A stretch of 64,000 nt of DNA from Pohlia nutans (lineage: Eukaryota > Streptophyta > Bryopsida > Bryales > Mniaceae): positions 50,807,811-50,871,810 of the forward strand of contig CM040085.1 in assembly GCA_022496805.1 (NCBI GenBank), in the 5' to 3' direction. Below, in pieces: positions 1-10,195 of the stretch; position 1 is the first letter of the stretch, and every line of letters starts with the position of its first letter. The position numbers and the translations under genes are program-made. Below the pieces are notes generated by a model. The model saw only the letters and a program-made list of their open reading frames with translations, ran no database searches and was not told the origin of the DNA.

Positions 1-1344
1 AGGCTTAGCAGATGCCTCAGAAGGACCCGGAACCGCAGCAAGCACAAGTCCCTCGAGGTGTTGAGCAAGCACAAGTCCCTCATCGTTCTCGATGATTACC
101 AATGGGCAATTGACCACTGGCACCGGAGAGGGAGTGAAACCCAACAAGTTTTCTGACTCAGCGGCCGTTGAAGAATTCGGGATTTCCATAGGGGCCACGC
201 GTGCATCGTCCTCAGCTTCTGATACCATCGAGCAATGGATGGAATCAACGGCAACTGGGAGTTCTTGGGTATCGACAGTGCGCTCGTCGGTAGCAGGAGA
301 ACTCTCCTGGGGAACGGAAGCTCCCTCAGTGGTTGCCAGTGGGCAATTGACCACTGAAACCAGAGAGGGAGTGAACTCCAACGCGTCCTCTGACTCACCG
401 GCCGTTGAGGAATTCGAGTTCTCCGTAGGCGCCACACGTGCATCGTCTTCACCTTTCGATACCATTGAGGAATGGAGGGAATCAACGTCAACTAGGAGTT
501 TGTCCCCATCTACAGTGCGATCGTCGGTAGTAGGAAAACTCTTCTGGGGAACGGAAACTTCCTCAGTGGTTGCCACTGGGCAATTGACCACTAGCGCCAG
601 AGAGGGAGTGAACCCCAACGTGTCTTCTGCCTCAGAAACAGGTGTTTCATTAATCTGCGCTGGGGCCATCCCTGCCTCGTGCCCTCCAACTCGATGCAAA
701 ACCACGAACTGCGGGTTGGAGTTCACCTCTGCCCTATCGCCCGCTGCTCCGGAATGACTTCCCAGTTCGTCCTCAATGTCTGCCGGAGGCGCACTCTCAT
801 CATGACGGATTTCCAAATCATTGTATAGTTCATGGGCAGGGATACTGCCTTCACTGACCACGTCGCTGTTGACTCCAGTGGCCGCATGCACTGGCGACTT
901 TTCTTGCTCAACAGTGACCAGTGGACAATTCACTACTGGCGGTTGTGCATCACATGTGATCTCTTCACGCGCAGGTGGCGAGAGTATGCGCACTCTGGAA
1001 GGAGAGGGTTTGGGTGATAACAGACCAGCACATTCCCCAAGAAGAGCCATTCCTTCGTTCAAATTCCTGGATTCAACAACCGGGCTCAAGGGTTGAGGCG
1101 ATTCATGATCGCCTCCTGCTTGCCAGGGAGGGCTGCACGGAGTCAGAGGTATTGCAGTACAGTGCTCTACAGTCTGTGCTGGTGCATCCCTTGGAGGCGA
1201 AAAGTGATGCTCATTCTCCACGTCCATGTCATTGCCTGGAGCCAAGGCTTCCAGATGTGTTGCCGTGATCTCGGGAGCGTCGTCCTTGTCCTCACCGCTC
1301 GCTGCATCTGAGCCGCTGACGTTATCAAAACCCTCTTCATCATC
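1..1344 (-). CDS. Acidic repeat-containing protein, unknown function, runs off left edge
   Basis: The minus strand is open without a stop for 448 codons from a TGA at 1345-1347 to the window edge, so the 3' end lies outside. I read every codon of this frame. The product is rich in Asp, Glu, Ser, Thr and Pro, with no membrane segment or recognisable domain, and is probably disordered. A Val-Val-Asn-Cys-Pro block recurs four times, near 940, 590, 350 and 115; the last three belong to an exact 79-codon repeat. In-frame Met codons occur (for example near 1047), but the frame may instead begin as an internal exon just after the TGA, where an AG precedes Asp-Asp-Glu-Glu. The plus-strand frame at 92-757 is shorter and looks like a shadow. 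Function unknown; the length and composition of the frame make coding likely. Confidence 0.55.
104..632. repeat. 237-bp tandem repeat inside the left-edge gene
   Basis: The block beginning GGGCAATTGACCACT occurs at 104, 341 and 578, exactly 237 bp apart. Two full units and a partial third are present. 237 is divisible by three, so the unit keeps the minus-strand frame (79 residues). A degenerate fourth copy of the leading block lies near 920. Units differ at scattered bases, so the duplication is not recent. Confidence 0.8.
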
Positions 1345-1602
1345 TCAAAGTACTAGATATGGCAACTTCGAGGGGTTGAAAAGGTCCCAAATCTCCGGAA
1401 TAGTCCCATTTTAGCGAATATGGCCTTCTTAGCTCTTTCCCGACCTTTACGATCGGTAGCTACCGTTCATTCTCATCACCGACACTTGCGATCGAGGCGA
1501 ATAGCGCGGATTAGAATTCGTCCCTCCTCTAGCCTGTTAGCCATTCCTCCTTCTTCTTTTCGCAAGAGACAGCGAGGTCCTCTCCGTGTGCGTTTTTGCA
1601 GA

Positions 1603-2694
1603 ATGGCAGGTCAGAAGAAAACCCCGACAGACAGCCGACGATAGGCCGCCACCGCTTCTCGAAACAGCCCGGTAGGCAAAACCTGGAGGGAGATCACCTG
1701 CCATCTATTGAACCACATGGTTGCCTGGAGAGACTATGCCGCAGCATACCAAGCCGAACGAGAGTGGATCCATCGCGTCGGCCTCGAAGCATTCGTCAAT
1801 CTACCATGGGGTAGCATGCCCATCCGAACCGATGTCATCGAGAACTTCCTCAACACCGCGCACAGTGTCCCCCACTCCTCAATCTTCGGCTACGCTTATG
1901 GCAAGGCCTACGTCATCACCACGGAAGACATTACCGCCATACTCCACCTACCAACCGGGACGACGACAACCATCAACAACAACCCCAACCCAGCTACGTA
2001 CGATTACTGGGCTAACGGTGCCGGATCACTCCTCACACACAGAATCGAGACTGACGGATGGAGTGTATCACAAGGGCTGGCCGAATTACGACCTCGGAAG
2101 TACGGGATTTTGCAGGGGCTATACTTCAAACAAAAGCAGACGTATACATCCCACCAATGCCTCCTTCAGCTCCTCACGGTAGACGAACTCAGCACCAACG
2201 GTACCGAGACCTGGAATTGGGCCAGCTTTATGCTCGAACAGCTTCAAAAAGAGGTCCAGATGATACGATCAGGACGCTCTTCACAGTGTTTCTTGGCAGA
2301 AGTATGGGACATGCTACTCCGAACCAAAGAACCACACACTTCCACCGATCCTACCACAACAGCTCCCATACCGGACACAACTCCACCTCCTTCGACACGA
2401 CCACCAGGACTCGTACATCGGTTCTCGCCCAGCAAAGGAAAGTCGTCAACGCCCTTACCGACCCCTACCGAATGCCTTACCGACCCCTACCGAATGCCCC
2501 ACCGACCCAGGGATAGCATCCCGACTCCGCAGCAGCCAGCAGCAGGTCCCCTCTTCCCTAAAACGGAAGGGACGACTGGAGAGTCTCGAAGATGCGTTAC
2601 ACGAGTTCGGAAGAAGCGCACCTCGACCACGACGCACGAAGCTCAGCGAGCAAGGTGGGGATTCCTCCTTTCCCTGTCCCTCATCTCGACATAA
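1603..2694 (+). pseudogene. Extra retrotransposon ORF, plant-mobile-domain-like (element A copy)
   Basis: The reading frame starts at an ATG matching the start of the intact homologue in element B (22630). It is interrupted by TAG at 1642-1644, then open from 1645 to 2694. Shared landmarks include a Trp-Ile-His-Arg-Val-Gly-Leu block, a block ending in Thr-Thr-Glu-Asp-Ile-Thr (B: Thr-Leu-Glu-Asp-Ile-Thr), and Leu-Arg-Pro-Arg-Lys-Tyr. The Leu-Pro-x-Gly that follows recalls the plant mobile domain (aminotransferase-like PMD) found in some plant retrotransposons; that link is inferred from pattern only. The C-terminal third is Pro/Thr-rich with a short duplication at 2459-2500. A TTTTTGCAG acceptor-like sequence just before the ATG suggests expression from a spliced RNA. 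Confidence 0.55.
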
Positions 2695-2746
2695 CCTGAC
2701 ACTACCAATTCCGTCCCCACCACCACCAGGACAACCCGAGGAGAGC

Positions 2747-3841
2747 TTGGAGTGCCAATTCGTTGGCGAAACACTTCCAAGTTCCGCACCGGCTCAACCA
2801 TCGCCACTACCAAAGATACAACCGATGTCTCCACCCATACCCCCCCAACGCACGAGTCCTACCGGAGTACCTTGCACTACAGGAATATCGGTTCCTCCGC
2901 AGTTGGCACCACCACGACCGTCCTCCACTCCTCTAACGACTCGACTCCTGGATACAACACTACCGGCGAATCTGCCCGGCCCAACTCGCACCCTTGAACA
3001 AAATGTAAGTTATCTACGCTGCACAGCAGGTAAGTTTTCACAAGTATTGACCGAGGTGGAGACTCAAGTTCACGACCTCACCATCAGGTCAGACCCGGCG
3101 CCTCACCAATGACAACTCGACCACGCACAATCTCGAATTACCGAGCTAGAGGAACAACTTGCCCATGCTACAGCGGCAGTTCGTCAGCACACTGCCAACC
3201 TCACCCGGATTCGGAGCGACCGCGACCGATTCCGCACCGACTTGGAAACTGCTACCTCCCGGCTCCACGACTAACAAAACAAATTGACGGCAGTCACCGA
3301 GGAACGCGACCGACTCAATACCGACAAGGCCCTAGACAAGAGTATAATCCATTCCCTCCGACAATCACTCCAGGCCGAAACGGACAGTGTCGCTAACCTT
3401 TCCGTCACACTCCAGACCATGCATATCGACCTCGAGTTGACTAGGGACAACGCACAGAACTATGCAATAGCACTCGAAAAAACCTACAAGATGCTTCAAC
3501 GCCACCGCGAGGCCCATCCGAATTTCGATGAAGGCGTTTTATCCCCGACCCAATCAACCGACACCAACATCATCGAACCTCCGGCACCAACACCTTCCGG
3601 CCCCATCCAGACACCTCCCTTACCAACTGAAGGTTTAGACTTCTTGCTTGAACGCTCCTACGACGGTCCACTCCTCAGCCCCCCGGCTGACCAACAAGGT
3701 ACAATTATTCCACCACCTACAGACACACCAAGCGGACCACGTCAACATGCTCCTTTTACCGGACAAACTACCGAGTCCGAAGAGGATACTCCGTTAATAC
3801 ACCGCTCCACGCAACGTCTTTGGTTTGCTACCGCGGACTAG
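2747..3841 (+). pseudogene. Coiled-coil ORF of element A, two in-frame stops
   Basis: One frame runs from about 2747 to a TAG at 3839-3841 and is broken by stops at 3110-3112 and 3272-3274. The middle, roughly 3030-3480, has the heptad-like Leu/Glu/Arg pattern of a coiled coil (Thr-Glu-Leu-Glu-Glu-Gln-Leu and similar). The tail is Pro/Thr-rich. Element B carries the same ORF at 23826-24739. It lies between the PMD-like ORF and the purine tract. Function unknown; it could be a structural or RNA-binding partner encoded by the element. Confidence 0.5.
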
Positions 3842-3896
3842 GATTATTCAAATTTCTACAAGTTCCAGGTGTGAACTTGGCTTAGAGGGGGGATAG

Positions 3897-4305
3897 TGTT
3901 AACCGTAAATTAGGAGCTACCGGTAGGCCTACCGGTCTGAGTTTTTACCCCGGTAATTTTCCAAGTTACCCCAGTAGGTAGATCTAGGAAATACTTTTTT
4001 ACCAATCTGACCTAACTGTCAGATCTGGTTGTACTGATATAAAAGCAATAGAGCCAAACCCATTGGCACGACTCATTTCCCAAGATACTTATCTGTCTTG
4101 TCAAAATTCCTTCTCCTTCCAGTCTACCGATCAGTTATGTGTTTATGTTCTTCACTACCTGATTTGTTCGTAGAATTCCTGACCTATGCTTTCTAAGTTA
4201 CCATCAGTGGTGTTACCTTAGACTGTATTCTCATTCTTTCTTTCGGTAGCTGATATACCTTCCGGTAGTGATTACCGAGTAGTTCTTTACAAGGAGGAGC
4301 TACCA
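3897..4305 (+). repeat. LTR of element A (3' LTR)
   Basis: A 409-bp repeat starting TGTTAACCGTAAATTAGG and ending GCTACCA, preceded by a purine tract (AGAGGGGGGATAG). It matches the LTRs at 16232-16645 (reverse), 18813-19215 and 24805-25207. It contains a TATAAAAGCAATAGAGCC promoter-like block near 4039. The following bases TCCGG are the expected target duplication, but the partner copy is not in the window. Confidence 0.85.
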
Positions 4306-4578
4306 TCCGGGTTGGGCACGGGACCCGGACTGGAAACCGGGTAGGGGATGGACGGGTCAGGGATGGACCCGGCCACATTTCGCGCCTTGAAATGGGCGGC
4401 TTTAATTAGGGCGGTTCACTGTTCATTTTCGCATAGTGTTTCCAGTCCACCCCTGCGCCAGATTTTTGCGTTCCCGGATGCTGTGAGAGGAGGGAGAGCA
4501 ACCAAGCGGTGAGCAAGCATTCCGGGAGCTTAGGCGGAGCGCGCGCAATCGAGGAAGGAAGTTTTGGAACCAGCGGCG

Positions 4579-4974
4579 ATGGGACGGAAGGACGATTGGA
4601 GGCTCGGACTGCCGGTTCCGGAGAAATTGGTGCGGCCGGTTGCTCCGACCAATGCGGGACATAGGGAGCAGCTGCGGAAGGATTTGCGCAGAATTGCTTG
4701 TGAGGAATTGCTGTACCTACCATGGGACCTCCACTGTGATGCTATGTTGCAAGAGTTAGGTGGAAACCGGGTGGTGGCGGAATTCCGAGACAGCAAAATC
4801 CGGGGGCACTGGAAGAAGTGGATCTCGAAACATTGGCGCGTGATGTACAAGTTCTCCAACAGCCCGTTTGGATATGACAAGAGCAAGCAGGATTCCGGAT
4901 GGATGAAGGCGAAGTTTTCTAAACTGGTTTCAGAGAAGGACGGATTCCGGGTGGAGGACTGCAAAGACGACTGA
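4579..4974 (+). CDS. Small hypothetical protein, 131 aa
   Basis: An ATG at 4579 opens a frame of 132 codons ending TGA. The product is basic in its first half and has aromatic clusters (Leu-Tyr-Leu-Pro-Trp-Asp, His-Trp-Lys-Lys-Trp-Ile, Tyr-Lys-Phe-Ser-Asn-Ser). I do not recognise the family. The region is GC-richer than the AT-rich block that follows, which favours real coding sequence. It begins about 270 bp after the element A LTR. It could be a fragment of a larger host or transposon gene; no second exon was found. A minus-strand frame of 163 codons overlaps it but has a less protein-like composition. Confidence 0.4.
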   Translation: MGRKDDWRLGLPVPEKLVRPVAPTNAGHREQLRKDLRRIACEELLYLPWDLHCDAMLQELGGNRVVAEFRDSKIRGHWKKWISKHWRVMYKFSNSPFGYDKSKQDSGWMKAKFSKLVSEKDGFRVEDCKDD

Positions 4975-5029
4975 GAGAGGCGCCTACTGCAGTTTTTGGT
5001 GCCTATCTTGAGCCCGGACAAGCCCAGGA

Positions 5030-7295
5030 ATTATATTAAAGTACAGTGTTTGCTGTAGTTTAATTAATGCATTCAAAAATTAGAATGTTTTAATGAGGCA
5101 AATTATATCTTCAAAATCTTGGAGGAACGTATAAGTTGTAAACACATTGAATAAGTAATATGCATGAGAAAATTTAAGGATTGGAAAAAAATTTACAAGG
5201 AATAATTTGTTTAAAAATTAAAATGTCAGCGGTAGCGAAATATTTAAGGACCAAATTATATTTTATTACAACTCTTAGTACAACAATTCAAAATAGGTTG
5301 ACATTCATCCAAGCATTGATGAGAATTTGATAAAGATTGGAATATGTTAGTCGTTCAATTCCTGGATGCTATTAATGATGTTAATGGCTTAAAGCTTATA
5401 GCTTTACAATTTCTAAATACAGAGTAAAACATGTTTCTAAAATTTGGCATTTGGATGATGGTAGAACATCGTGGAGAAATTCCAAGGTATTTTGCTTTAT
5501 TGATAATTTGATAATAAATGATAATAATTAACTCCACGTTGCTTTATTGCAATTTACACCTTTGGTAGAAAATTCAAGTATAGTCTACGTTGTATTATAA
5601 TGCACCCAATCAAGTAAAAATCCTAAAAAATAAATACAAATTTTTGAACCAAAACTACAGAGAAGTTGTAAATATTGTAAATAATTTTAAATTAATGCAT
5701 AAAACCATTAAAGTCATCCAAGGATTTTTATGATGTTTAATGTCCACAAATTTAAATTAATATTTAGCGCTAGCTGTATTTTAATAAATCCAATTAAATA
5801 AAAGACTAAGCGCTTTAGGAGTTTAAAGGTTAAAGATAAAATCCCACAAGTTGTAAATAGTTTCAATATGTAAAATTCATGAGAATATTAAATTTTTGCA
5901 AAGGTATGTATGATTTATAACGTTTACAAAAAATAAAGTACAGTGGTTGCAATAATCTTATGTGTTCGATTAATTTAAAGGTTATAGCGAGGGCAATTAA
6001 ATCTATGAAAAGAATTGATGGACAAGTTCTTAATATTTTAAATAAATGTATTGCATGAGAACATTAAAGTCATGCAAAGTTTTTTATGATGCATAATGTT
6101 CACAAAAATTAAAATTTAGCGATAGTTGTATTTCCCTAAACTCAATGAAATAAATGAGTACTAAGCGCTTTAGGAGTTTAAAATAAATGAGTAAACGCTC
6201 ATACATTTAACGTATTCAAAATATTTACAACTTGTCCATTCTCTCATTTCAAAGATTTAATTTCCTTTGATATAATTTATTGAATGCATTAAAATACAAC
6301 AAGCACTGTACTTTATTTTTTGTAAACATTCTAAATCATACATACCTTGGCATAAAATGAAAATTCTCATGACTTTTAAATGTTGACATTATTTACAACT
6401 TGTGGGATTTCTTATTATACCTTTAAACTCCTAAAGCGCTTACAATAGTCTTTTAGTTGATTTGGCTTGTTAAAATACAGCTAGCACTAAATTTTTATTT
6501 TTGTAGACATTATACATCATAAAAATCCTTGCACGACAATTAAGTTTTCATGCATTTAACGTATTCAAAATATTTACAACTTCACCGTTTGTCTCTATTC
6601 AAAGATTTACGTTTTTTTCCTATAATTTTTTAATTGATTGAATGCATTAAAAGACGGTAAGCACTGTACTTTAATTTTTGTAAACATTATAAATCATACA
6701 AAGCTTATCATATATTCAAAAATCTCATGAATTTTAAATGTTGACATTATTTACAACTTGTAGGAATCGTTATCATAGTTACATTCACATTCCTAAAGCG
6801 CTGTACTTAGAGTGTTAATTAATTGGTTTTTTGAAAATACTGCTAATGATAAATTTTAAATTTTGTACACATTATACATCGTAAGAATTCTTGCATGACT
6901 TCACTGTTCTCATGCATTTAACGTATGCAAAATATTTACAACTTGTCCGTTCTTTCATTTCAAAGATATAATTTGTTTGGTTATAACTTTTTAATTGTTT
7001 CAATGCATTAATATACATCAAAAACTGTACTTGATTTTTTTTAAACATTATAAATCATAGAAACGTTGGCATAAATTTAAAAGTCCCATGAATTTTAGAC
7101 GTTCACATTATTTACAACTTGTACGATTTCCTATTATACCTTTAAACTACTAATATTGAAGCGCCTCAGTTAGTCTTTTAAGTAATTGGGCTTATTCAAA
7201 TACCTAGCGCTAAATTTTACTTTTTGTAGACATTGTACATCTTAAAAATCTAGGCATGACTTTAAAGTTCCCATGCATTCAACGTAATATTATTA
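5030..7295. repeat. Inverted array of about 360-bp AT-rich repeats
   Basis: The marker CTAAGCGCTTTAGGAGTTT occurs near 5807 and 6162 on the plus strand. Its complement recurs near 6424, 6790 and, degenerate, 7146. Units are about 355-360 bp apart. Other shared blocks are AAGTTGTAAATA and ATGATGTTTAATGTCCACAAA with their complements. Orientation switches near 6195, so the block is a large foldback made of two opposed tandem arrays. No gene is seen. Confidence 0.6.
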
Positions 7296-7324
7296 TATTA
7301 TATACATATATATATATATATATA
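7296..7324. repeat. TA-rich microsatellite
   Basis: An ATTATATTATATACATATATATATA-type run at the right end of the inverted array; simple sequence with no other content. Confidence 0.8.
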
Positions 7325-8554
7325 AGAAATGATTATGAAGCAACTATGATTAAAATGACACAATGACAGTTGTTGTTTTCAAGTACATTGTAACTTAAAG
7401 ATTAATATTGGAATACTTTTTAACTAATAAAAGCCTGAGAAGTATTGGACAGAACATAGGTGTGTTATAATATGTGCCTTCCATATGTTTGATGAAGTTT
7501 GGTTCAGTATACAAAATGTAGGGCATCATTTGTACAAATTACTTGTACAATCAAACTTCGAAAAAAAACATTAGCTCAAGTTTTAATTAATTTAAAAGCA
7601 TTAACATTTGATTTTTTTTATAAATTCTAATCTTTAAATTTAGAGTTCTATTGTTTTTTTATTTTTGGAAAAATTTGAAAGGGCTGACTACTGCCAACGC
7701 CGCACGTTCAAAAAGCAATTTACCTAAAATATAATGTAAGGAGCCTGAAAGGGATAGTTAAGAAAATGGGGCCCTTCATTGGCTAAATTTGGTCTGCAAT
7801 AAGTAACGTGCACTCAGAGATACATACCAGCACACTTTCCAAAGTGTCCCACAATAGTGGTTTGAGCTGGAAAAGCGACCCTGTATTTTCGTCTATGACC
7901 TGTACCATAAAGTAGAAGGTGACCGTTTCAAATTCGGCTAAGCAGTTGCCGCCGAAATTTTCCCGCCGAAAACTCTATTAGTATCGTCCTCGTTCCGGAC
8001 ATTTCCTTTCTTCATTTTCATTGCCACTTTGATTCAGCGCTTGTGTTGTGCCCTCCTTGTTTCTCAAGCATATTTCTCTTACGCTTCATGGCATTTCCTC
8101 CTTCTGGTTTATAGAGCTAGGCGCGGTCGTGCGGCTGTCCTTCAAGGTGTTCTTTTGAAGGCGAGCTGGGCGTTGGGTTTGGAGGTCGTGAGGAGGCGTA
8201 CTCTGAGACGTGGTTAGTCGCACGGTGGTACGAATTCTAGAACATATTCTCATTCATTTCACTATAATTCGGTTTGTATGTATTACGGTTCTGGTTTTGT
8301 TGGTAGAGTCTCAATGTATTTCACTGAACGCACGATATGCCACTCATGTCGTTTTTTTTCTATAGATTTTGACAGTGTATTTCACAGCTGAGAACGACTG
8401 ACAGGCACCACACCAATGATACCGAGGAGTGCTTCCGATTTACCCGCCGGGTTTCCCGGGACAAATCAAGTCGTATCGAGCTAAAATGTGATTGTAGTCA
8501 TCAAACTGTTCATCCACTTTCCATAAGCTTTGGTAACAAGTTAATACTGTCGCC
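7325..8554 (+). other. Spacer, possible untranslated first exon of the first HTHD gene
   Basis: AT-rich to about 7690, then more balanced. A GC-richer island at 7950-8220 has short open frames without protein-like features. Because a good acceptor (TGTGTTGCAG) lies just before the HTHD start at 9572, this island could be a 5' untranslated exon and 8220-9563 its intron. This is inference; no donor could be fixed. Confidence 0.25.
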
Positions 8555-9527
8555 GATTCAAGTCGGCTCGACCTGAATCGTCTGAGCGTACCCAGGATAT
8601 TACCTGGTTTAATCAACTCGAATCGACCTGATTATTCTGAGGGTACCCAGTATAATATACGGCTAGATCAGCTCGATTCGACCTGATTTATATGAGTATC
8701 CCTACTATCACTCTGGAACAATGAACTCGATTCAACCTAATGTAACGCTATATATCCAAATGATATTTAAAATTAATCAACTCGATTCGACCTGACTACT
8801 CAGGTCATACCTAGTATTGCTCCGACTTGTATCAACTCGAGTCGACCTGATTCCTCATAGCTATCCCATTGTTGATTCCCGATAAGTCGAGAATCAACTC
8901 GACTCGATCTGATTCGTCACGGTAATCCAGTCATAGTATATGGTATCCCTTACTGAATTAGACTTCACCATATTGTCGCAAGTTCCACAGTCAACTCGTG
9001 TCGAGATCAACTAGAACGGTAAAACTGCATTGAACGGTTAAACAAGAGGAATTAAGTCTAAGTCAACTCGACTCGACTTGAATATACATGATACCAGCAT
9101 CCATATTTCAACTTGGACCGAGTTGAATCTTTAGTGTTTGAGCATTATACTCACCGCATCCAATATTCAACTCGACCCGAGTTGATCTTTGCGACATGTG
9201 AATATTTCTTAGCTGCCGTACTCGCGTAGTGTAATTGGGTTTAGTGTTAATGACGGTTATTGTCCGACAAATGAATTTAACTCGACTCGAGCTAACGGAA
9301 GTGTAAAATAAATACGGTACTCAGTCAGACGATATGCATCTGTTTGCATTTTAGTCCATCTACTTGCAATCAGGTCGATTCGAGTTGATTCTGATTTTAA
9401 GAATTTGCAACTCAGGGAGATGTCTTTCTAAAAGCTGAGATTCTGGATGACATTCTGACATCTGGGATTCTGATGACAATCGGGTTGTGAGGTTCTGACA
9501 TTATTCAAGTCGAGTCGACGTGAATCA
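8555..9527. repeat. Array of 14 dyad motifs, consensus TCAACTCGANTCGACCTGA
   Basis: Copies start near 8555, 8611, 8665, 8721, 8774, 8831, 8891, 8990, 9061, 9106, 9165, 9273, 9368 and 9502. Each is 19-23 bp with a near-palindromic TCGANTCGA core. The first few are 53-56 bp apart and alternate with a GGTACCCAGTAT-like block, so the array began as a degenerate tandem repeat. It ends 45 bp before the start codon of the HTHD gene. Possible roles are regulatory sites, subterminal transposase-binding repeats, or a decayed minisatellite. Confidence 0.8.
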
Positions 9528-9571
9528 TATATTAACAATCCTTATAATTTGATTGTGTTGCAGTAGGTTCC

Positions 9572-10195
9572 ATGGATGCCAATAATGTTCCAGTCGTTTC
9601 GGACTACTACTCTTCCGATGACGAAATCGCGGTTCACCCTGACGAGTCGCTGGATATTCCCAACTGCGAAGGAATTCCTCGAAGGCTCTGGGTGACTAAG
9701 TTGGTCACGTTATACAGTGACGGTGGGCTGCCTGTTGCGGAGGGCATTTGTCACAATGTTAGCTCCAACCTTGTCCTGGGTTGTAATGGTCCACTGGGGG
9801 ACACCCACGTTGCAGTACAAATTTCGAAGAGTCTCTCCGCTGCTGATATCCCTGATGAATGGAGATACTCCGTCCGTGCTTGGGCTGTTGAGCACGTCTA
9901 CTTGAATGGTGCAAGCCTCCGCGATCACGACCTTCGTTACAGTTACAACTGTCGTGTAGCTAGTCTTTCGCAGCCTACATCTTCTCGCAGTACAAAATAT
10001 ACCGGTACTGTGAGGAACCCGCCTCGTGAGACGTGTGTCAAAGCTAAGAGTCTGCTGACTCAGGAGTCCATCAATTCTGTTTCTAGCAAAGTATGTTGTG
10101 CCAGAAACTGTACTCAGCCTTTCCCTCGGGAGAAGATTCGTGCCTTCCGAGAGCGTATGTATCGTGATACTTCTTTTCAATTCAGATTCACATGA
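9572..10195 (+). CDS. HTHD-family protein copy 1, N-terminal frame
   Basis: An ATG 9 bp downstream of an acceptor-like TGTTGCAG opens a 207-codon frame. It aligns with the N-terminal exon of copy 3 (49088 onward): both have Pro-Asn-Cys followed by Gly, a Gly-Leu/Val-Pro block, a Pro-Leu-Gly block and a Cys-Cys-x-x-x-Cys motif near the end. The acidic start (Ser-Ser-Asp-Asp-Glu) is unique to this copy. The frame stops at TGA 10193-10195, overlapping the ATG of the next frame by four bases (ATGA). In copy 3 the corresponding stretch continues in a single frame, so the break here is a probable one-base shift or an unusual reinitiation arrangement. Function unknown. Confidence 0.6.
   Translation: MDANNVPVVSDYYSSDDEIAVHPDESLDIPNCEGIPRRLWVTKLVTLYSDGGLPVAEGICHNVSSNLVLGCNGPLGDTHVAVQISKSLSAADIPDEWRYSVRAWAVEHVYLNGASLRDHDLRYSYNCRVASLSQPTSSRSTKYTGTVRNPPRETCVKAKSLLTQESINSVSSKVCCARNCTQPFPREKIRAFRERMYRDTSFQFRFT

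Larger units (their letters stand above)
1410..4305 (+). mobile_element. LTR retrotransposon element A, 3' portion
   Basis: This stretch is collinear with the 3' half of complete element B: the leader before the extra ORF, the PMD-like ORF, the coiled-coil ORF, a purine tract and an LTR. Gag, protease and the 5' LTR are absent here. The left limit is approximate, because similarity to B becomes clear only near 1420-1480. All frames are broken, so this is an old, inactive copy. Confidence 0.7.

Noticed and set aside
92..757. 221-codon plus-strand frame over the 237-bp repeats
   Set aside because: The minus strand is open about twice as long through the same DNA, with a more coherent acidic composition; repeats keep several frames open by chance.
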